A stretch of DNA of 64,000 nt from Paramacrobiotus metropolitanus. Its lineage: Eukaryota; Tardigrada; Eutardigrada; Parachela; Macrobiotidae. A program made the translations under genes and the position numbers. Below are positions 1-10,650 of this stretch, one piece after another. The DNA lies in NCBI RefSeq assembly GCF_019649055.1, contig NW_026570230.1:1-64000 (forward strand). The letters run 5' to 3'. Position 1 is the first letter of the stretch; each line of letters starts with the position of its first letter. Under the pieces are notes generated by a model. It made no database searches, had not been told where the DNA came from, and saw nothing but the letters and a program-made list of their open reading frames with translations.

Positions 1-1250
1 CGCTTGCGTCACATTCAATGACGGTCTCTTTTGTCGGGTCGAACTTCGCCAGTACGGGCGCTTCTGTTAACGCCTTTTTTGATTTCCGTTGAACTCGGCC
101 GTGTGGGCTCCGTCCAATCCTTTTGATGTTTTGTGGTCTTCCGTAGGAGCTCTGTACATCTTCGATGTCTTCTGGGCGTATCCTCGGATGAACTTACGGT
201 AATGGTAGCCAATCCGGGGCGACCTCAGTTGGCGTTCTGTCCTTGGGTAGTCATGTTGAGCTATGGCTGCTACTTTTTCATCGTCGGTTTTGGACTCCAT
301 CTTTGCTAAGGACGTGTCCGAGGAACAGCATTTTTATCCGTTCCGACCTCGCATTTGGAGGGCTTGTGGGTGAATCCGGCATCTCTGAGGCATTCGAGGG
401 TTGCTCGGAAAGCCTCGACAAAATCTTCGAAAGTTTTGCCGAAGAAGATGATGTCGTCAATGTATGCGAACACGCCTTTCTTCCGGGCTGATGCCGTGAT
501 CTTATCCATATGCATCTGGAAGGTCGCTGGTCCGTTGCAGACTCAAATGGCATACGGTTAAATCACATTCCTCCGGTGTTACGAAGGTTGTGTAGTCCTT
601 GGAGTTTTCGTCCATAGGGATTTGCCAGAATCCGGCTGACAGTCTACCTTACCGTAGTACTCCATTCCGGCACTGGTCCAGTGCTCGTCCGGGTTCGGTA
701 ACGGGTAGTTATTCTTCTTTGTTACTGCATTCAACTTTATGTAGTTGATGCAGAAACGAGTTCAACCGTGCCGTCTCCGTTCCGTTTCGCGGCTAAGACG
801 ACAGGAAGCTCCATGCAGCCGATGAGGGTTCGATGTCCTTGGTCGAGCATCTCTGTACGTGTTCTGGATGAACTCCCTTCCTTTCCAGCTTGTTCTGGTG
901 GGGTTCATCTTAATCGGCTGTGCACCTTGGACGTCGATGGTGTGTTACACCTTTGACATCTCCATATGGTTTCTTTGAGGTTGGGAAGACGGTCCGGTAT
1001 TCCCAGGCGACTGCCAAGTTAGGCAAGTTGCTCATCGGTTAAGTTCTTACCGAAGTTCATGGAGTCGATGATTCTTCGTCGCTCTCCTGGGATTCGTCTT
1101 CTTCCTCTACTTGAGCCAGGCGTATTCTCGCTTCTTCGATTCTCTGGTCGTCCGTCATCATTTGGAACGGTTCGGCTCGACCCATGGGTGCACCTTTTCG
1201 TAAGGTGACCTCACGGTGAGTGTGGTTGGCTACCATGATGGTAAATCGTC
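1..1250 (-). pseudogene. Reverse transcriptase fragment of the left element
   Basis: RT motifs read from right to left in different frames. YPLPNPDE lies near 690, and the catalytic block FAYIDDIIFFGK (YxDD) lies near 450-475 followed by FEDFVEAFRATLECL. The thumb-region motif YHYRKFIRGYAQ lies near 190-225. A stop and at least two frame changes interrupt it, so this copy could not make an active enzyme as read. RNase H and integrase would lie beyond the left edge. Confidence 0.75.
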
Positions 1251-1389
1251 TCCATCATGTTTGGTGCGCCATCCATCATTTCGACTCCGTCTCGTTGGGG
1301 TCGGATCCACAAGGTACATGAGTTTCTGTCCGGTGGCTACTGCAGCGTCCATTATAACGTGTACTTGGTTATCGCCCGCGGTAGGAGTT

Positions 1390-2700
1390 TCACTTTCCGT
1401 TGAGCTCTAACTCCTGTCGCCTCGAAAATTTCAAATTTCGGCGATGGCTTTGGTTCCGGCTTGGTGGCCAAGTCTTGGCAATTCCGAGTTCCCATTCGAC
1501 GTACTGGTTGTCGATATCCGGTTCGAACATGTCGCTATTGCATATGGCCGTTTTATACCCTTCTTCAATATTCGCGGTAGGTGAGCTGTTCTGGATGTTT
1601 ATCCAGGCCGTGTCGATCTGAGGTCGGATCTCGATCTTAGCTTCTATCGGTCGGATAGGTCGGTGCTTCCGCCGTAAAGTGTAGAAGTAGATGGGTCTCA
1701 TCAGGTCCATTGGTTTGGCTGTCCGTACCTTGATAGAACACGTTGAGTAAGGTGGAAGAGACTCGCTCGCTGTTAAGACCACCTGTCGGTCTAGCGGCTT
1801 CGAGTCGATGAACGGGTCCAGTGCTAGATGATGGACTTGTGGGTGCTTGTTGCCCAAGTTCAACTCCGTAATCGAGTTAACTTTTGCAATCCGGACCTTC
1901 TGTGGGCGCGGTTGCTCCGACTTCTGTTGGTCAGTTAAGTTAACCGAGGTCGGTTGTTCGGTTGACAGCTGCTGGGTTACTATGGTTGGAGGTCGGAGGT
2001 CGTGTTCCTCCGGTTGGCCTCTCAAATTCCCGTAAAATTTGAAGTTGTTCGAGTTCCGCTTGTTGTTCGACATCGACTGGCTTTTCCTGTCCGGTTTGTT
2101 CCGGGGGAGGGTCGACTATGAATTCAGTGTGGATGATGGACCGCAAGGCTTTTGTCAGCCGGACGTCATAGGTCGGTTCTTCGTCCTCCTCGGATGAGTC
2201 ATCCGAGTCATCCTTCCGCGGTTTATCCGACCTGCAGTTTCGTACTGACGGGTCGAATTCTTCGTCATCATCCTCTTCCTCGGATTCTTCCGAAGGTTGG
2301 TTATCGGAGTCTGTGTCCGGTGATTCGCTCGAACTTTGTACGTCCGAGACGTCCGAGTTATATTCCTCGGATTCTTGCTCGTCTTCGGGGTTAGCGTCAG
2401 GAGTGTTGCCGTGTCCGACTTCTGTGGTCGGTGGCGCACTACCTTCTCCGACTTCCGTGGTCGGTGCACCCTGGTCGGCCGTTTCCTTCGGTTGGGTCGG
2501 TCGACTCTCTTCGTCCTGTTTCTCCAGGTCGGATGGCTGTGAGCTTATGTTGCTCAGCCATTGGTTAACTACCGACTTGGTCTTCCGGCTTGAGTTTACC
2601 TTCCGTTCTGGTTGCGGAGGGCTGGTGACGACGGTCTGCCGTCAACCCAAGTCAGGTCATGATGGGTCTTCAACGTCCGGATGACTCCATCAATATTATC
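1390..2700 (-). pseudogene. Acidic linker and pre-RT segment of the left element, frameshifted
   Basis: Between protease and reverse transcriptase the minus strand holds coding-like sequence in shifting frames. An acidic Ser/Glu/Asp-rich tract lies at about 2,160-2,450, a segment continues from 2,146 to 1,940, then the frame shifts to an open run of 227 codons (2,073-1,390). The last segment has the look of the region before RT in gypsy elements (for example HLALDPFIDSKPL, MDLMRPIYFYTLRRK). The shifts suggest decay; natural frameshifting at every point is unlikely. Confidence 0.55.
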
Positions 2701-2724
2701 GTTGCAAATTATGCAGCGATCAGG

Positions 2725-4953
2725 TCAGTCAATTTCGCCAATTTGCGTGTGCTCAGTTGGCTTCTTCAGGTCATTGACGAATTTGACTTCCTTCGGAAAG
2801 TGTTCCGTGATTGGCGGTAACGGGTCGGGGATCGTCCTTGTTATTGAGGTGTCCTCGCCGTACCGTTTCCAAAACGCAGTTGTAGTCGATTCTCCGTACA
2901 ACTGTACTTGTCGCATGTAACTGAAGAGTGCTCCGCCTAGTTCTTGGCAGGGTATCTCCAGAGGGCGTGGTACTGGAAGTCCGTATTCCATGTACTGCCG
3001 ATGGATTGGGACTCGTTCGTCTTCCCATTCCCAAGCTTCATCGTCGATGTCTTCGGCGAGAGCTAATACAGGTTCGCATGTCCGTTGTGCTTCCTGTATC
3101 TGGTCCGTGGTCACCGCTCCGTTCTGTTGGAGAGTGGCCATCATCTCCAACGTCCGTCGGTCGAGAAAGTGTTGTATTCCCGTAAACCAAGTCCGGTACT
3201 TTTGTTGGACTTCTAAGATGGCATCCGCTTCCGTTGCGGATGCCTCTGGTATCGGGATAGACTTTACTGCCGTCTTCAGTATGCGTTTCTTCGGACGTAG
3301 TTTTCCAGTTCGTATCCTTTCTTCGTACGCTTCAATGGCGTTGTGCAGTTGCATTTCCTCGATCAGAGTCCGGTTGGTGTCCCGGCAGTCACGGCAAATG
3401 TTGGGCGGGGGGTTTGACGGGTGATCAAGCCGACTTATCCTCGCTTCAGTTGTTACCGTGCCCGATGCCTCTGGTATCGGGATAGACTGCACCACCGTCA
3501 TTCCTCCAGGTCGTTCCGGATTAGGAATGGGCGTTAACACGAAGGTGAACTTGGAATGAAGGTAATCACATCCAAGTAACACTGGGATATCCGCGTTGTT
3601 CGGTTGAACGTGGAAAGTGTGATGGCTCGTAAATCCCTGCAGCGTTACCGGTACGGTGCAACAGTGAGTTACGGTGAAGGCAACTTGTCCGCCTACGCCA
3701 AGTATCCGAGTGTAATGGCCAAGAGGTTGCATTGGCAGGTCGTTTTGTTCGCAGAATCGTTGTTCGATCAGCGAAGTCTCTGCTCCTGTGTCGAGCATCG
3801 CCATGGTGGGCGTCGGTCCGATCTGGATTGCGTGTGTCCAGGCTCTGACCGTCTTCGGTTTCTTGTGAGTCCCTTTTTCGAAGGTCACTTCCCGTACAGT
3901 CGGCGTGACGGGAATTAAGGAGACTGATCCGCCTTCTGTTGGCGTCAGCGTACCTTGGATTGGTTCCACTTCGGTTACGACCACTTCATGTGCCTGAGGT
4001 CGGTTAGCTACTCCGTCCTCCAGCACGTCGGTGGGAGTTTCGAACCGTCGTGTTTGTTCTCGTATCCGTTCTTCTATCGAGGTTTCCGTTGGCCTCACTT
4101 GCGACCATATGTAGTCGAGGTTGACGAACGTCCGAGGTCCGGCTACTGTTCTAGCCGGTTGAGGTTGTTGCTGGGAGAGGTCCGACTCCTGCTGCAGCCA
4201 GTGAGCGGGTGCCTGTGCTTCCAGAGGGAATGTTTCCCATTCTTCGACTTCTCCTTCCGATTCTTCGGTGAGGTCGATAGCTGCCATTATTGCAGCGTAT
4301 CTATCCGTTGCGCGTGCGGATGATACTCGGGGGTAGTTTCTGTTGCCCCTTTGCGTGAATCGGCGTCCCGGTCCTCCGCGTCTTGGCCCTTGTCTGGGCT
4401 GCTCGGTTGAGTTTCTTCTCACCGGCAGTCCGGTCCAACTTCCGTGGCCGGTCCGTCCTGCGTCACTTTCTGCGGCGGGCGGCGCAGTCGCATTGTTTGC
4501 GCTGCGTAGGTCGGGCATTTCTTGCGTTCCGACCTCCGACGTACCAAAGCCAAGTTGAGGCGTTGGGTCGGCCGTTCCGGGCAATCCCTGCGTTCCGGCC
4601 TCTGACGTTCCAGCGCCAAGTTGATGCGTTGGGTCAGGTAGGTCGGACAGTCGTTGCGTTCCGATCCGGACTTCGATTTTGCCGTCGTTGACAAAAATTC
4701 CGAGTCGTTCTGCCATTGTTCTGGCCCTTGTGGCTCCTTCTGTTGGAGCCGACAATGCGTGCATGAATTCTACTGCTGTACTGTTATGGTCCAGACCTAG
4801 TTGTCTGACCAAGGCTTCCATCCGTTGGATGACTTCCCCTTCTGTTGTGGGTGTGGGCGATTCTCCCCTGTTAGTTTGCGGTTGGTTAGTGGGGTTATCC
4901 TTGTCCGGTGGTTCGGTGGGATGTCGCAGGTCGAATGAGTCACCGGGGCTCAT
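2725..4953 (-). CDS. Protease-containing ORF of the left element
   Basis: The open frame is 742 codons and its ATG at 4,953 overlaps the gag stop by 14 bases, an arrangement suited to reinitiation or frameshift expression. Residues 1-330 are low complexity with acidic stretches. The retropepsin-like domain is at about 370-480, with the catalytic triplet in MLDTGAETSLI near residue 386 and the C-terminal motif IPVLLGCDYL. The part after it carries a repeated SIPIPEASGT / SIPIPEASAT motif and no recognised enzyme domain. Retropepsins cut Gag-Pol after assembly. The frame is intact, unlike the downstream pol. Confidence 0.8.
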   Translation of the reverse strand: MSPGDSFDLRHPTEPPDKDNPTNQPQTNRGESPTPTTEGEVIQRMEALVRQLGLDHNSTAVEFMHALSAPTEGATRARTMAERLGIFVNDGKIEVRIGTQRLSDLPDPTHQLGAGTSEAGTQGLPGTADPTPQLGFGTSEVGTQEMPDLRSANNATAPPAAESDAGRTGHGSWTGLPVRRNSTEQPRQGPRRGGPGRRFTQRGNRNYPRVSSARATDRYAAIMAAIDLTEESEGEVEEWETFPLEAQAPAHWLQQESDLSQQQPQPARTVAGPRTFVNLDYIWSQVRPTETSIEERIREQTRRFETPTDVLEDGVANRPQAHEVVVTEVEPIQGTLTPTEGGSVSLIPVTPTVREVTFEKGTHKKPKTVRAWTHAIQIGPTPTMAMLDTGAETSLIEQRFCEQNDLPMQPLGHYTRILGVGGQVAFTVTHCCTVPVTLQGFTSHHTFHVQPNNADIPVLLGCDYLHSKFTFVLTPIPNPERPGGMTVVQSIPIPEASGTVTTEARISRLDHPSNPPPNICRDCRDTNRTLIEEMQLHNAIEAYEERIRTGKLRPKKRILKTAVKSIPIPEASATEADAILEVQQKYRTWFTGIQHFLDRRTLEMMATLQQNGAVTTDQIQEAQRTCEPVLALAEDIDDEAWEWEDERVPIHRQYMEYGLPVPRPLEIPCQELGGALFSYMRQVQLYGESTTTAFWKRYGEDTSITRTIPDPLPPITEHFPKEVKFVNDLKKPTEHTQIGEID

Positions 4954-7900
4954 CGACCTTAGGCGTTTCCCGAGGAGTTTCCCCGAGCCGGCCCATTGTT
5001 GGGTGACGGCGAGCCAAAGGGCTGATGTGGCGGTAGCATTTGCCGCTGTTCCGGAGATCCCTGTTGACCTCCACCGCTATTCCCGCGGTTTCCGCCCGAC
5101 CCATTTCCTGAGCCGGCCTGCTGGTTTCCGTTACCAGCACCACCCGAGCCTCCTCCTTGTTGGCGTTGGCGCGGGGTGGCACGATCTGTGCCGAGTTCGG
5201 GTTGGCCGAACCCAACGGTCCTCCCGTCAGGTATCGCGTATGCCAATCCTCATACCAGCGGCGATTCGGGTTGTCCTGCACCCGAGTGCCGATGAACGCA
5301 CAGCGTGCCTGGGGGTGGTTCCCGAACTTGCAGAAGTGGCAAGTAAAGCTGTCCGCCAGCGTCCACTGAAGGAACAGTTGTTCCATCTTATCCGCATAAG
5401 TCGTAAACTGCCGAGCACCTTGTTGTGCTTGGGAAGGTCGGTTACCCTGTTGGTTTCCGCCTCCGCCGCGGTTAAAGTTACTGCGGCCGCGATTTCCGCC
5501 GCCACGTCCTTTTCCGCGACCGTAGCCTCCGCCGCCGAATCCTTGTGTCGGACTCTGACCGTATGCGGAGTATCCCTGGTTTGGGTTTTGGTTGTATCCA
5601 GAACTTCCGTTGTTCTGGTTACTTCCAGAGCCAGGACTTTGGCCTCCGTAGTTGTTTACTGGGGCTCCGGCTGCTGGTTGGGGTGCTGCCAAGTTGACAG
5701 CTGCCACTCCTGCCCAGGTCGGTTGCTGGACCGGCATCATTTGCGCTGGTGGCGTTACCGGTGTGGTCGGTTGCACGTATGTTGCCGAGGGACTTTGATA
5801 TCCCGGCATCATGTACGGCTGGTACACTGTTTGTACTGGTGCCTGCGGTAAAGGAGCTGGTGTCGGCGTTGTTGCTCGGACCCGGGCATAGTCTGTATCC
5901 CGTGATCCCTTCACCACGTCGTACATCTCCTTTCCGTTCACGAATTGACGTATGTAGTCACGCAGTTCTACCGGAGTCGCCGGCATACGAATCTCCAAGG
6001 CTTCTCGTAGCTTGGGTTCGTGAATGTTATCCTTCAGATGGAAAAGTGCCATCTGGTCCGTGATGGTGTCACATCGGGACTTGATGTTCATCATGGCGTC
6101 ATAGTACTGTTCCGGCGTCTCTTGTCCGAAACGGTACTTTCGTTTGGCCATGGCGGTTACGGCGTTAATTTCCTTGTTTTTGTCGCCGAACCGTTCTTCG
6201 AACTTAGCCAACCAAAGGTTGACTGGCCATCCTCCGGCTGGTTCACTGCCGGCGGTGTCCCTATGCCATTGTGCGGCCTGGCCTTCGAGTCGTGAGATGA
6301 GGTCTGTCATGAACGTGTGGTCCGATTCATGCCATTCTTGTGCTTCCGCGTAGAATCGACGGATTTGTTTCAACCATCCCTCGAGTTTGTTATGGTCGCC
6401 GTCGTATTCCGGCAATTTCTGCTTACGTCCGCGGGCACACACGCGGATCATCGTTTCCTGGAATGCCCGGTTAGCCGCTTGTTGGGCGTCCATGGCAGGC
6501 GGTGGGGGAGGGTTTGCTTCCCAACCTTGTTCCGCGTATCCCCGACCCTGTTGGTCTGGGTAATGCTGATGCTGTTGATCCGGGTATCCATAATTCTGTT
6601 GTTGTGGATATCCTCGACCTTGTTGGTCTGGGTATCCAGCCGGGTACGGTTCCGGCTGAGGAGCTGGTGCTCGTGGTGGCCGTTGTGGCTGTTGGTAGAA
6701 TCCCGGTGGAAGGTCGTTCACCCTTCCATACTGACTTCTGAACGGCCTTCTCGGTGGTGCCCGACCTTCTGTTGGTCGGAACCGAGGCACGTTCTGCGAG
6801 TCTTGTGGGTAGTCGGCGGGGGGGCGTTCCGGATTCGGTTGTCCGCTTCGTCCTCCTGGAGGTAGGTCGTTATTATATGACCTAGCACGTTCACGGCGAT
6901 AGTCCGAGTCGCTTATCGTCAAGCGGCCGAAGTCGTCCATGTTGGGATGTGAGCTTGTTCGCTCTCCCAGTCGCCGTCCTGCGCCCCATTGATTAGGCGC
7001 TGGTCCGTTCGGGTGGGACGTGGTGGGCGCTGGGGCATGCATCGACGTGTGTGTTGCATACGTGGTACTAGTGTAGGTACCTGACGTGGCCGTTGTCGTT
7101 GTCGGCACGTTTGACGTTGGCACATGTGGTGCCGCTGTCGACGTATTCCGTTCCGGTTCTGGACGGTGGGGCAGAGGCTGTTGCTGCGGAGGAGTTCCGA
7201 TGAGCGGGTTAGTTGTCACCACGCCCACGAAGAAGTTCTGTTCCTTCTTCTCCTCTTTGGGTTTAATGTCCCACAGGATATCTCGGACTGTTTGCGACGG
7301 TTCAAAGTGGAAATCCGCTGCCATCGAAGTCCTGTAGGATGGAGGCTCCGTCCTGGATTGTTCCAGGTGTTTCGTTTCCTCCTGTAGACAGCGTACCTCC
7401 GTATCCAAGTCGTCGGTATACGTGGTCATCTCGTCGATATATCGATTTAAGTCATCGATATATTTATCCGCATCCAGACCATAGTTGTACAGGTCGTTTT
7501 CGCGGATTTCCAAGTGTGTGATGCGGTTCTGTTGCGCTTCATACACTTTCTGGGCTTCCGCCAAGCTGTGTTCCAGCTGTGCTCGGAGTCTTTGTTCTTC
7601 CTTCAGCACATCATTTAGTCCGTAGACCTGGTCGGCCAATTGGGCGTTCGCTTGTTCCAGGTCGGTGATGGCTCTACTTCGGTCGGGTGAGGCAGGTTGC
7701 TGGCTATAGTGAGCCATTAACTGTCGTCCTGCCCTGGCCAAGAGAGTTTCCATCTCCGTGTCGAGTTGTTCGATACGGTGTCTTTGCCGGTCGACCTCGT
7801 CGTCGGCCTGCTTGAGTTCGACAATGTATCTGTCGACCTCGTTCCGGTACACTTCAGCCTCTTCGTTGGCTTGATTAAGCTGTTGGTGGAATGTCCCTGC

Positions 7901-9775
7901 TGCCAGTTCCGATTCGACCAAGGCTGTTTGTGTGTCAGCCAGGTCTTTTTCTGCGGTGGCGAGCCGTCTTTTCAGTTCGAAGACTGATTCCATCGACGTC
8001 GCAAGTGTACTTCTGAGTCGCTCGACCTCTTCAGGGTCGTACCGACATGGGTTGTCGGACCTCTTGAGGTGACTTTCCAGATGTTCTATCCGGCGCTGTT
8101 GAGCGGCTATGCCATTGTTGGCTTCAGCGAGTTCTTTTTCCCATCGCTTCCGTTCGAGCTTATGAGTGTCCTCCGATCGCGACATCTGGTTTTCCGTGGA
8201 GTTAACGATTTGGTCGGCCAGGACGATTTGTGTTATCAAATCCTGGCATCGTTTCCTGAGTCGGTCGATGTCTTCGATCTTTTCTGGAGGTGTGGATGCA
8301 ATCCACTTCCGTGCCGTGTACTCGAGCGTGCTTGCTTGGTACCTATGGTTACCCAAGTAGGGTGCCACCGGCGTTCGGAAGAATCCATCCTTGCTACTGG
8401 GACGTGACATTACTGTTGTGTCAAAAACGTCGTCCATGGGTGGTGGCGTTTCGCTACCCGAGTCGCCAAGTTCGAACATTGGTGGCGACTGCTTCTTCAG
8501 TAGGTCGACAGGTCGACTTGTTGACGACTTGTCCGACTTCACCTTCGGTTGAGCTTCTGTTACTCGGGTCGACCTGCCTTCTGTTGGCGAAGGTCGACTC
8601 AGCGGTGAGATAGCCTTTTCGTTAGGCATCGGTATGTTGGTTGGTGATCCAGCCGGGTGAGGTCCGCTTCGTGGCGGGGCCTCAGTTTCTCCCGTTTTGG
8701 CCGGTAGTTTAGGCCACTGGATGTCCGTATCCGACCTTGTATCGACTGGCTTCTTTTCCAGGGAGGTCGGTTGTACTTGACCGACTTGCTGTTGTCCGAC
8801 CTTTAAGGTCGGTGGAAGTTGCCCGACCTCAGTTCCGACTTGTGTTGTCGAACGAGGTCCGACCTCCATGGTCTGCCTTTGTTGACCGACCTTGGTCGGT
8901 GGAAGTAGTCCGACCTCAGTTCCGACTTGTGTTGTCGGGTGAGGTCCGACCTCAGTAGGCGGCTTCTGTTGACCAACCTCCTTGGTCGGTGGACTTCCAT
9001 CCTTCTTGGTCGGCGAAATCCTCCCGACTTCTGTTGTCGGTTGGACTTGGCCAACTTCCTTGGTTGGTGATTGCTGTAGTCTTCCGACCTCAATTGCGAC
9101 TTGTGTTGTCAGATGAGGTCCGACCTCCGGTTGAGGATAACCGACCTCCGAGGTCGGTTTCCGTTGACCGTCCTTAGAGGTTGGTGAAGCCCTACCGACT
9201 TCTGTGGTCGGTTGGACTTGACCGATTTCCGTTATCGGTTGCTTCTCTCCGACCTTCGAGGTCGGTGAAGTCGCTCTGCCCGAGTTGGGCGATGTCGACC
9301 TCTTCACGTCGTCCGTCTGGTTGGGTGATGTGTATCCGGCGTCGGTGACTTTCGTAGTCGTTACCGGCTCCTGAGCTTTCTGTGAGCTCAGTTGAAGTCC
9401 TTCTGTTAAGTCCGTAGAGGTCGGTACACCATGTGGGTGTTCCGCCTCGGCATGAGACAATGTGGTCTCAGCCTGCAGCTTCTCCGGTTCCCCCCCGGTC
9501 GGGTGGGACGGGGCTGCTAAGTCAGCTTTGGGCTCGAGGAACGTCTTATCGTGGGCGTCCTCGAAGCTGTCATCAGATGTCGGGTTGGAATCGGCGAGGA
9601 GGATCCGCTCGTTACGCTTCTCCCGTGCCTCGACCGATTTCGTCGAATCCGTTGATGACGGCTGACTTCCATCCCGACCAGCATGCCGCAGTGAGTACGG
9701 TGCGTTTGAGGTCAGGCGCCGCGAATAGTCCGTGTTGAACTCTCGGGCGTATTCATTCTTCTTCGGGTTCGACAT
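4940..9775 (-). CDS. Gag polyprotein of the left Ty3/gypsy-type element
   Basis: This is one open frame of about 1,611 codons, taken from the first ATG at 9,775; the frame is open a few codons further upstream without an ATG. The N-terminal third is low complexity. Residues about 170-330 contain repeated PTTEVG / PTSKVG units, and about 490-830 are strongly heptad-like (coiled coil). A Pro/Tyr/Gln-rich stretch follows, then a retrotransposon gag domain at about 1,110-1,230 (motifs LEGWLKQIRRFY and PEQYYDAMM) and a CX2CX4HX4C zinc knuckle near residue 1,480 (CHFCKFGNHPQARC). Gag packages the element RNA into cytoplasmic particles. At over 1,600 residues it is several times longer than usual. 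Its stop overlaps the start of the protease ORF. Confidence 0.85.
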   Translation of the reverse strand: MSNPKKNEYAREFNTDYSRRLTSNAPYSLRHAGRDGSQPSSTDSTKSVEAREKRNERILLADSNPTSDDSFEDAHDKTFLEPKADLAAPSHPTGGEPEKLQAETTLSHAEAEHPHGVPTSTDLTEGLQLSSQKAQEPVTTTKVTDAGYTSPNQTDDVKRSTSPNSGRATSPTSKVGEKQPITEIGQVQPTTEVGRASPTSKDGQRKPTSEVGYPQPEVGPHLTTQVAIEVGRLQQSPTKEVGQVQPTTEVGRISPTKKDGSPPTKEVGQQKPPTEVGPHPTTQVGTEVGLLPPTKVGQQRQTMEVGPRSTTQVGTEVGQLPPTLKVGQQQVGQVQPTSLEKKPVDTRSDTDIQWPKLPAKTGETEAPPRSGPHPAGSPTNIPMPNEKAISPLSRPSPTEGRSTRVTEAQPKVKSDKSSTSRPVDLLKKQSPPMFELGDSGSETPPPMDDVFDTTVMSRPSSKDGFFRTPVAPYLGNHRYQASTLEYTARKWIASTPPEKIEDIDRLRKRCQDLITQIVLADQIVNSTENQMSRSEDTHKLERKRWEKELAEANNGIAAQQRRIEHLESHLKRSDNPCRYDPEEVERLRSTLATSMESVFELKRRLATAEKDLADTQTALVESELAAGTFHQQLNQANEEAEVYRNEVDRYIVELKQADDEVDRQRHRIEQLDTEMETLLARAGRQLMAHYSQQPASPDRSRAITDLEQANAQLADQVYGLNDVLKEEQRLRAQLEHSLAEAQKVYEAQQNRITHLEIRENDLYNYGLDADKYIDDLNRYIDEMTTYTDDLDTEVRCLQEETKHLEQSRTEPPSYRTSMAADFHFEPSQTVRDILWDIKPKEEKKEQNFFVGVVTTNPLIGTPPQQQPLPHRPEPERNTSTAAPHVPTSNVPTTTTATSGTYTSTTYATHTSMHAPAPTTSHPNGPAPNQWGAGRRLGERTSSHPNMDDFGRLTISDSDYRRERARSYNNDLPPGGRSGQPNPERPPADYPQDSQNVPRFRPTEGRAPPRRPFRSQYGRVNDLPPGFYQQPQRPPRAPAPQPEPYPAGYPDQQGRGYPQQQNYGYPDQQHQHYPDQQGRGYAEQGWEANPPPPPAMDAQQAANRAFQETMIRVCARGRKQKLPEYDGDHNKLEGWLKQIRRFYAEAQEWHESDHTFMTDLISRLEGQAAQWHRDTAGSEPAGGWPVNLWLAKFEERFGDKNKEINAVTAMAKRKYRFGQETPEQYYDAMMNIKSRCDTITDQMALFHLKDNIHEPKLREALEIRMPATPVELRDYIRQFVNGKEMYDVVKGSRDTDYARVRATTPTPAPLPQAPVQTVYQPYMMPGYQSPSATYVQPTTPVTPPAQMMPVQQPTWAGVAAVNLAAPQPAAGAPVNNYGGQSPGSGSNQNNGSSGYNQNPNQGYSAYGQSPTQGFGGGGYGRGKGRGGGNRGRSNFNRGGGGNQQGNRPSQAQQGARQFTTYADKMEQLFLQWTLADSFTCHFCKFGNHPQARCAFIGTRVQDNPNRRWYEDWHTRYLTGGPLGSANPNSAQIVPPRANANKEEARVVLVTETSRPAQEMGRAETAGIAVEVNRDLRNSGKCYRHISPLARRHPTMGRLGETPRETPKVDEPR
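8737..9290 (-). repeat. Tandem coding repeats (PTxEVG units) in gag
   Basis: The minus strand encodes about 15 imperfect units of 9-14 residues built on P-T-T/S-x-V-G-x-x. The matching DNA motif is GAGGTCGG / CCGACCT, repeated at irregular short spacing. The same short DNA motif reappears in the noncoding region at 10,400-10,650, so the element has spread this word in coding and noncoding parts alike. Confidence 0.75.
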
Positions 9776-10650
9776 TGTTGTCGGGTCAGGTCGGTTCAAG
9801 TGGAACCAACGAGAGACTTGTACTGTTGTACAGTAAATTGAACTATCCCTTATGTGGGGATGTTCAATTGAATCAGGAACGTCTTTCGGTTCAGGAACTT
9901 CCGTGGGTCAGGATGGTCCGACTTGATGTTATTGTTGTTGTGTTGGTGTGTCTGTGTGTGACTCAGTACACAACGTTACAATACAGTACTATGGTACAGT
10001 ACAGTATGATAAGGTACTACAGTAGAGTACGTCCTATACTACTGTGCTGACCAGTATGACGTCACAGGGCTAAGTGGTCTTGCACTTCACTGCCTACGTC
10101 ACAGAATGCGAGCCGCGTGCAAAATTTTAAAAAAACGATGATTCACGCCTATGTTAAGCTTATGGAAGTTTCCCTGCACGCTGATTGGCTAGCCTCAAAG
10201 TACTGAAAATCGAGCGTTCTGACGTCACAAGGAAATTCAAGAATTTTCGCGCTTATTTTCGCGGAAAAACAAAATTATTTTTAGGTCGATCAGAGATGTT
10301 TTCTGGTCGAAATTTTAAGTTTTTAAGCCGTTAGAAATAATTTCTAGATTCTCAGAAATTTTTCTGACGGTGGAAAATCCGTCAAAATGAAAAGGAAAGT
10401 GAATGACCGACCTCTGGTCAGTTACACAGAGTGGTCCGTTAGGTCGGTAAAGTAACTTTTTAGGTCGGTTTCTCCGACGAAAATTAAGTTTTTACCATCG
10501 AAAAATTATTTCTAGTTCTCAGAAATAAATTTCAGCCGTTAAGAATTAAGAATTATAGCTAGTTTCGACCTGTGTCGACCTGTAACCAGGACTTTACCGG
10601 TTCGTTACGGTGTCCGTGGAGGTCGGTGATCCGCCGTTGGGAGGTCGATT
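9776..10650 (-). other. Candidate 5' LTR and leader of the left element
   Basis: This stretch lies upstream of gag on the minus strand and has no credible gene. It carries repeats of a GTAC/GTACAG-like motif (about 9,960-10,040) and, between about 10,400 and 10,650, several copies of the AGGTCGGT motif that also recurs in the gag coding repeats. AT-rich segments around 10,240-10,380 and 10,480-10,560 could hold promoter or polyadenylation signals. Calling it an LTR is inference from position, because the partner LTR lies outside the window. Confidence 0.4.

Larger units (their letters stand above)
1..10650 (-). mobile_element. Ty3/gypsy-type LTR retrotransposon, 5' portion, decaying
   Basis: Reading leftwards, the order is a leader or LTR-like region (about 9,800-10,650), gag (9,775-4,940), a protease ORF (4,953-2,725), a linker, and reverse transcriptase that runs off the window at base 1. 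The gag domain and CCHC knuckle, the DTGA protease motif and the YIDD reverse transcriptase motif are visible, and this order is that of Ty3/gypsy elements. Gag and protease are open over long distances, but pol from about 2,700 to 1 changes frame repeatedly, so this copy looks dead for pol. The right boundary is approximate: only one LTR could lie in the window, so TG...CA ends and the target duplication cannot be checked. It lies upstream of the GTPBP1-like gene. Confidence 0.85.

Noticed and set aside
9784-9804. TGGTTCCACTTGAACC as primer binding site of the left element
   Set aside because: It starts TGG, but the complementary sequence does not fit the geometry of a tRNA 3' end, and the LTR boundary cannot be checked.
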